From Gammaproteobacteria bacterium (lineage in GTDB: Bacteria; Pseudomonadota; Gammaproteobacteria; Steroidobacterales; Steroidobacteraceae), in contig JANYHD010000023.1 in NCBI GenBank assembly GCA_025359205.1, forward strand, positions 62,001 through 126,000: 64,000 nucleotides of DNA, written 5' to 3'. Positions 63,245 to 64,000 of the stretch are shown here, piece by piece (the stretch's first letter is position 1; the number at the start of each line of letters is the position of its first letter). The notes beneath the pieces are model-generated. The model made no database searches. It worked only from the letters and a program-made list of their open reading frames with translations, and was not told the DNA's origin. The translations under genes and the position numbers were made by a program.

Positions 63245-64000
63245 ATGAAGACCAAGAAGGACATCGTCGACAACTGGCTGCCGCGCTACACCGGCACGGC
63301 GCTGGCCGACTTCGGCCCCTACGTGCTGCTCACGAATTTCGGCAATTACCTGCAGGTCTTTTCGCGCCTGGTGAATGCGCCAATCGTCGGGCAGGACCGC
63401 TCCATGCCCAATGCCACCGGCGATGGCATCACCATGATCAACATGGGGATGGGCAGCGCCAACGCCGCCACGGTGATGGACCTGCTTTCGGCGGTGGCAC
63501 CAAAAGCGGTACTGTTCCTCGGCAAATGCGGCGGTCTCAAGCGCAAGAACCAGATCGGCGACCTGGTGCTGCCGATCGCGGCGATCCGCGGTGATGGCAC
63601 CTCAAATGACTACCTGCTGCCCGAGGTGCCTGCGCTCCCGGCCTTCAGCCTGCAGCGCGCGATCTCCACAATCATCCGTGATCTGGCCTGCGATTACTGG
63701 ACCGGCACGGTCTACACGACCAATCGTCGTGTCTGGGAGCACGATGACGAGTTCAAGGCTTACCTGCGCAAGACGCGCTCTATGGCCATCGACATGGAGA
63801 CCGCGACCATCTTTGCCGCGGGCTTCGCCAATTCCATACCCACGGGCGCACTGCTGCTGGTGAGTGACCAGCCGATGGTGCCTGAGGGCGTCAAGACCGA
63901 GGATTCCGACCGGCGCGTGACCGACACCTTCGTCGAGCGGCACGTGCAGATCGGCATCGAGGCGCTGCGGCTGATCCGCCGCCACGGCAAGAGCGTCAAG
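63245..64000 (+). CDS. amn: AMP nucleosidase (short, single-domain type; runs off the window)
   Basis: 252 codons are present and no stop occurs before the window ends. From the known length of this type (about 255-260) only a few residues are missing. It opens KKDIVDNWLPRYTGTALADF, then GDGITMINMGMGSANAATVMD (phosphate/ribose site), FLGKCGGLKRKNQIGDLVLP, YWTGTVYTTNRRVWEHDDEF and SMAIDMETATIFAAGFANS, where the Glu of DMETA contacts ribose. It would cleave AMP to adenine and ribose-5-phosphate. It lacks the N-terminal regulatory domain of E. coli Amn. It starts 4 bp after the gamma-lyase-like gene. Confidence 0.88.
   Translation, partial: MKTKKDIVDNWLPRYTGTALADFGPYVLLTNFGNYLQVFSRLVNAPIVGQDRSMPNATGDGITMINMGMGSANAATVMDLLSAVAPKAVLFLGKCGGLKRKNQIGDLVLPIAAIRGDGTSNDYLLPEVPALPAFSLQRAISTIIRDLACDYWTGTVYTTNRRVWEHDDEFKAYLRKTRSMAIDMETATIFAAGFANSIPTGALLLVSDQPMVPEGVKTEDSDRRVTDTFVERHVQIGIEALRLIRRHGKSVK

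Overview
The window is a high-GC, gene-dense chromosomal segment with no phage, IS element, tRNA, rRNA or CRISPR array that I can see. Gene content points to a free-living gammaproteobacterium of the Xanthomonadales/Nevskiales/Steroidobacterales type: a fab cluster running on into pabC-mltG-tmk-holB-pilZ, a type II secretion pseudopilin operon beside a rhombosortase, a TonB-ExbB-ExbD-ExbD operon and a TonB-dependent receptor. The phylum-level placement is inference from gene order and protein families only. Many genes overlap by four bases (ATGA, GTGA, TTGA).

Layout. 1-199 (minus) is the start of a TrpR/YerC-like repressor behind a perfect 20-bp palindrome. 423-9374 (plus) carries a cystathionine gamma-synthase followed by a formaldehyde-to-CO2 module: gfa, adhC, fdhD and an NAD-dependent formate dehydrogenase, fdsG-fdsB-fdsA-fdsD. 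9421-16499 (minus) is an operon ilvC-leuA-ilvE-leuC-leuD-leuB ending in a small c-type cytochrome. It is preceded at 16529-16701 by a promoter, a Val/Leu-rich leader peptide and a terminator, which together look like a transcription attenuator. Divergent from it, 16724-21089 holds a leucyl aminopeptidase, an MFS-like transporter and ilvD. 21235-24922 is a TonB energy-transduction operon with a TPR protein, followed by a peroxiredoxin and an alanine-type aminotransferase.

26791-32878 encodes an AddB/AddA-like nuclease-helicase pair. 32886-38641 (minus) is gspG-H-I-J-K-L-M-N without gspC, D, E or F; a rhombosortase is transcribed divergently at 38698. 39355-48025 (plus) is fabD-fabG-acpP-fabF-pabB-pabC-mltG-tmk-holB-pilZ. 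48058-51978 (minus) holds a double cyclic-nucleotide-binding/rhodanese fusion, a fadJ-type beta-oxidation enzyme and an EEP-family hydrolase. 52035-57874 is more accessory in character: a TIR-like protein, two proteins I cannot assign, a MATE exporter, a half-length asparaginase, a degenerate EAL protein, a DUF5658-like membrane protein and a small unknown. 57908-64000 contains a TonB-dependent receptor (minus), an APC permease, a second PLP gamma-family enzyme and an AMP nucleosidase that runs off the end.

How parts work together: the gfa-to-fds block would capture formaldehyde as its glutathione adduct, oxidise it and then oxidise the released formate to CO2 with NADH gain; S-formylglutathione hydrolase is not in the window. 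The ilv/leu genes cover branched-chain amino acid synthesis except acetolactate synthase. The TonB operon could energise the receptor at 57908. The most notable regulatory structures are the ilvC attenuator with apparently leaderless back-to-back promoters, and the palindrome over the TrpR-like promoter.
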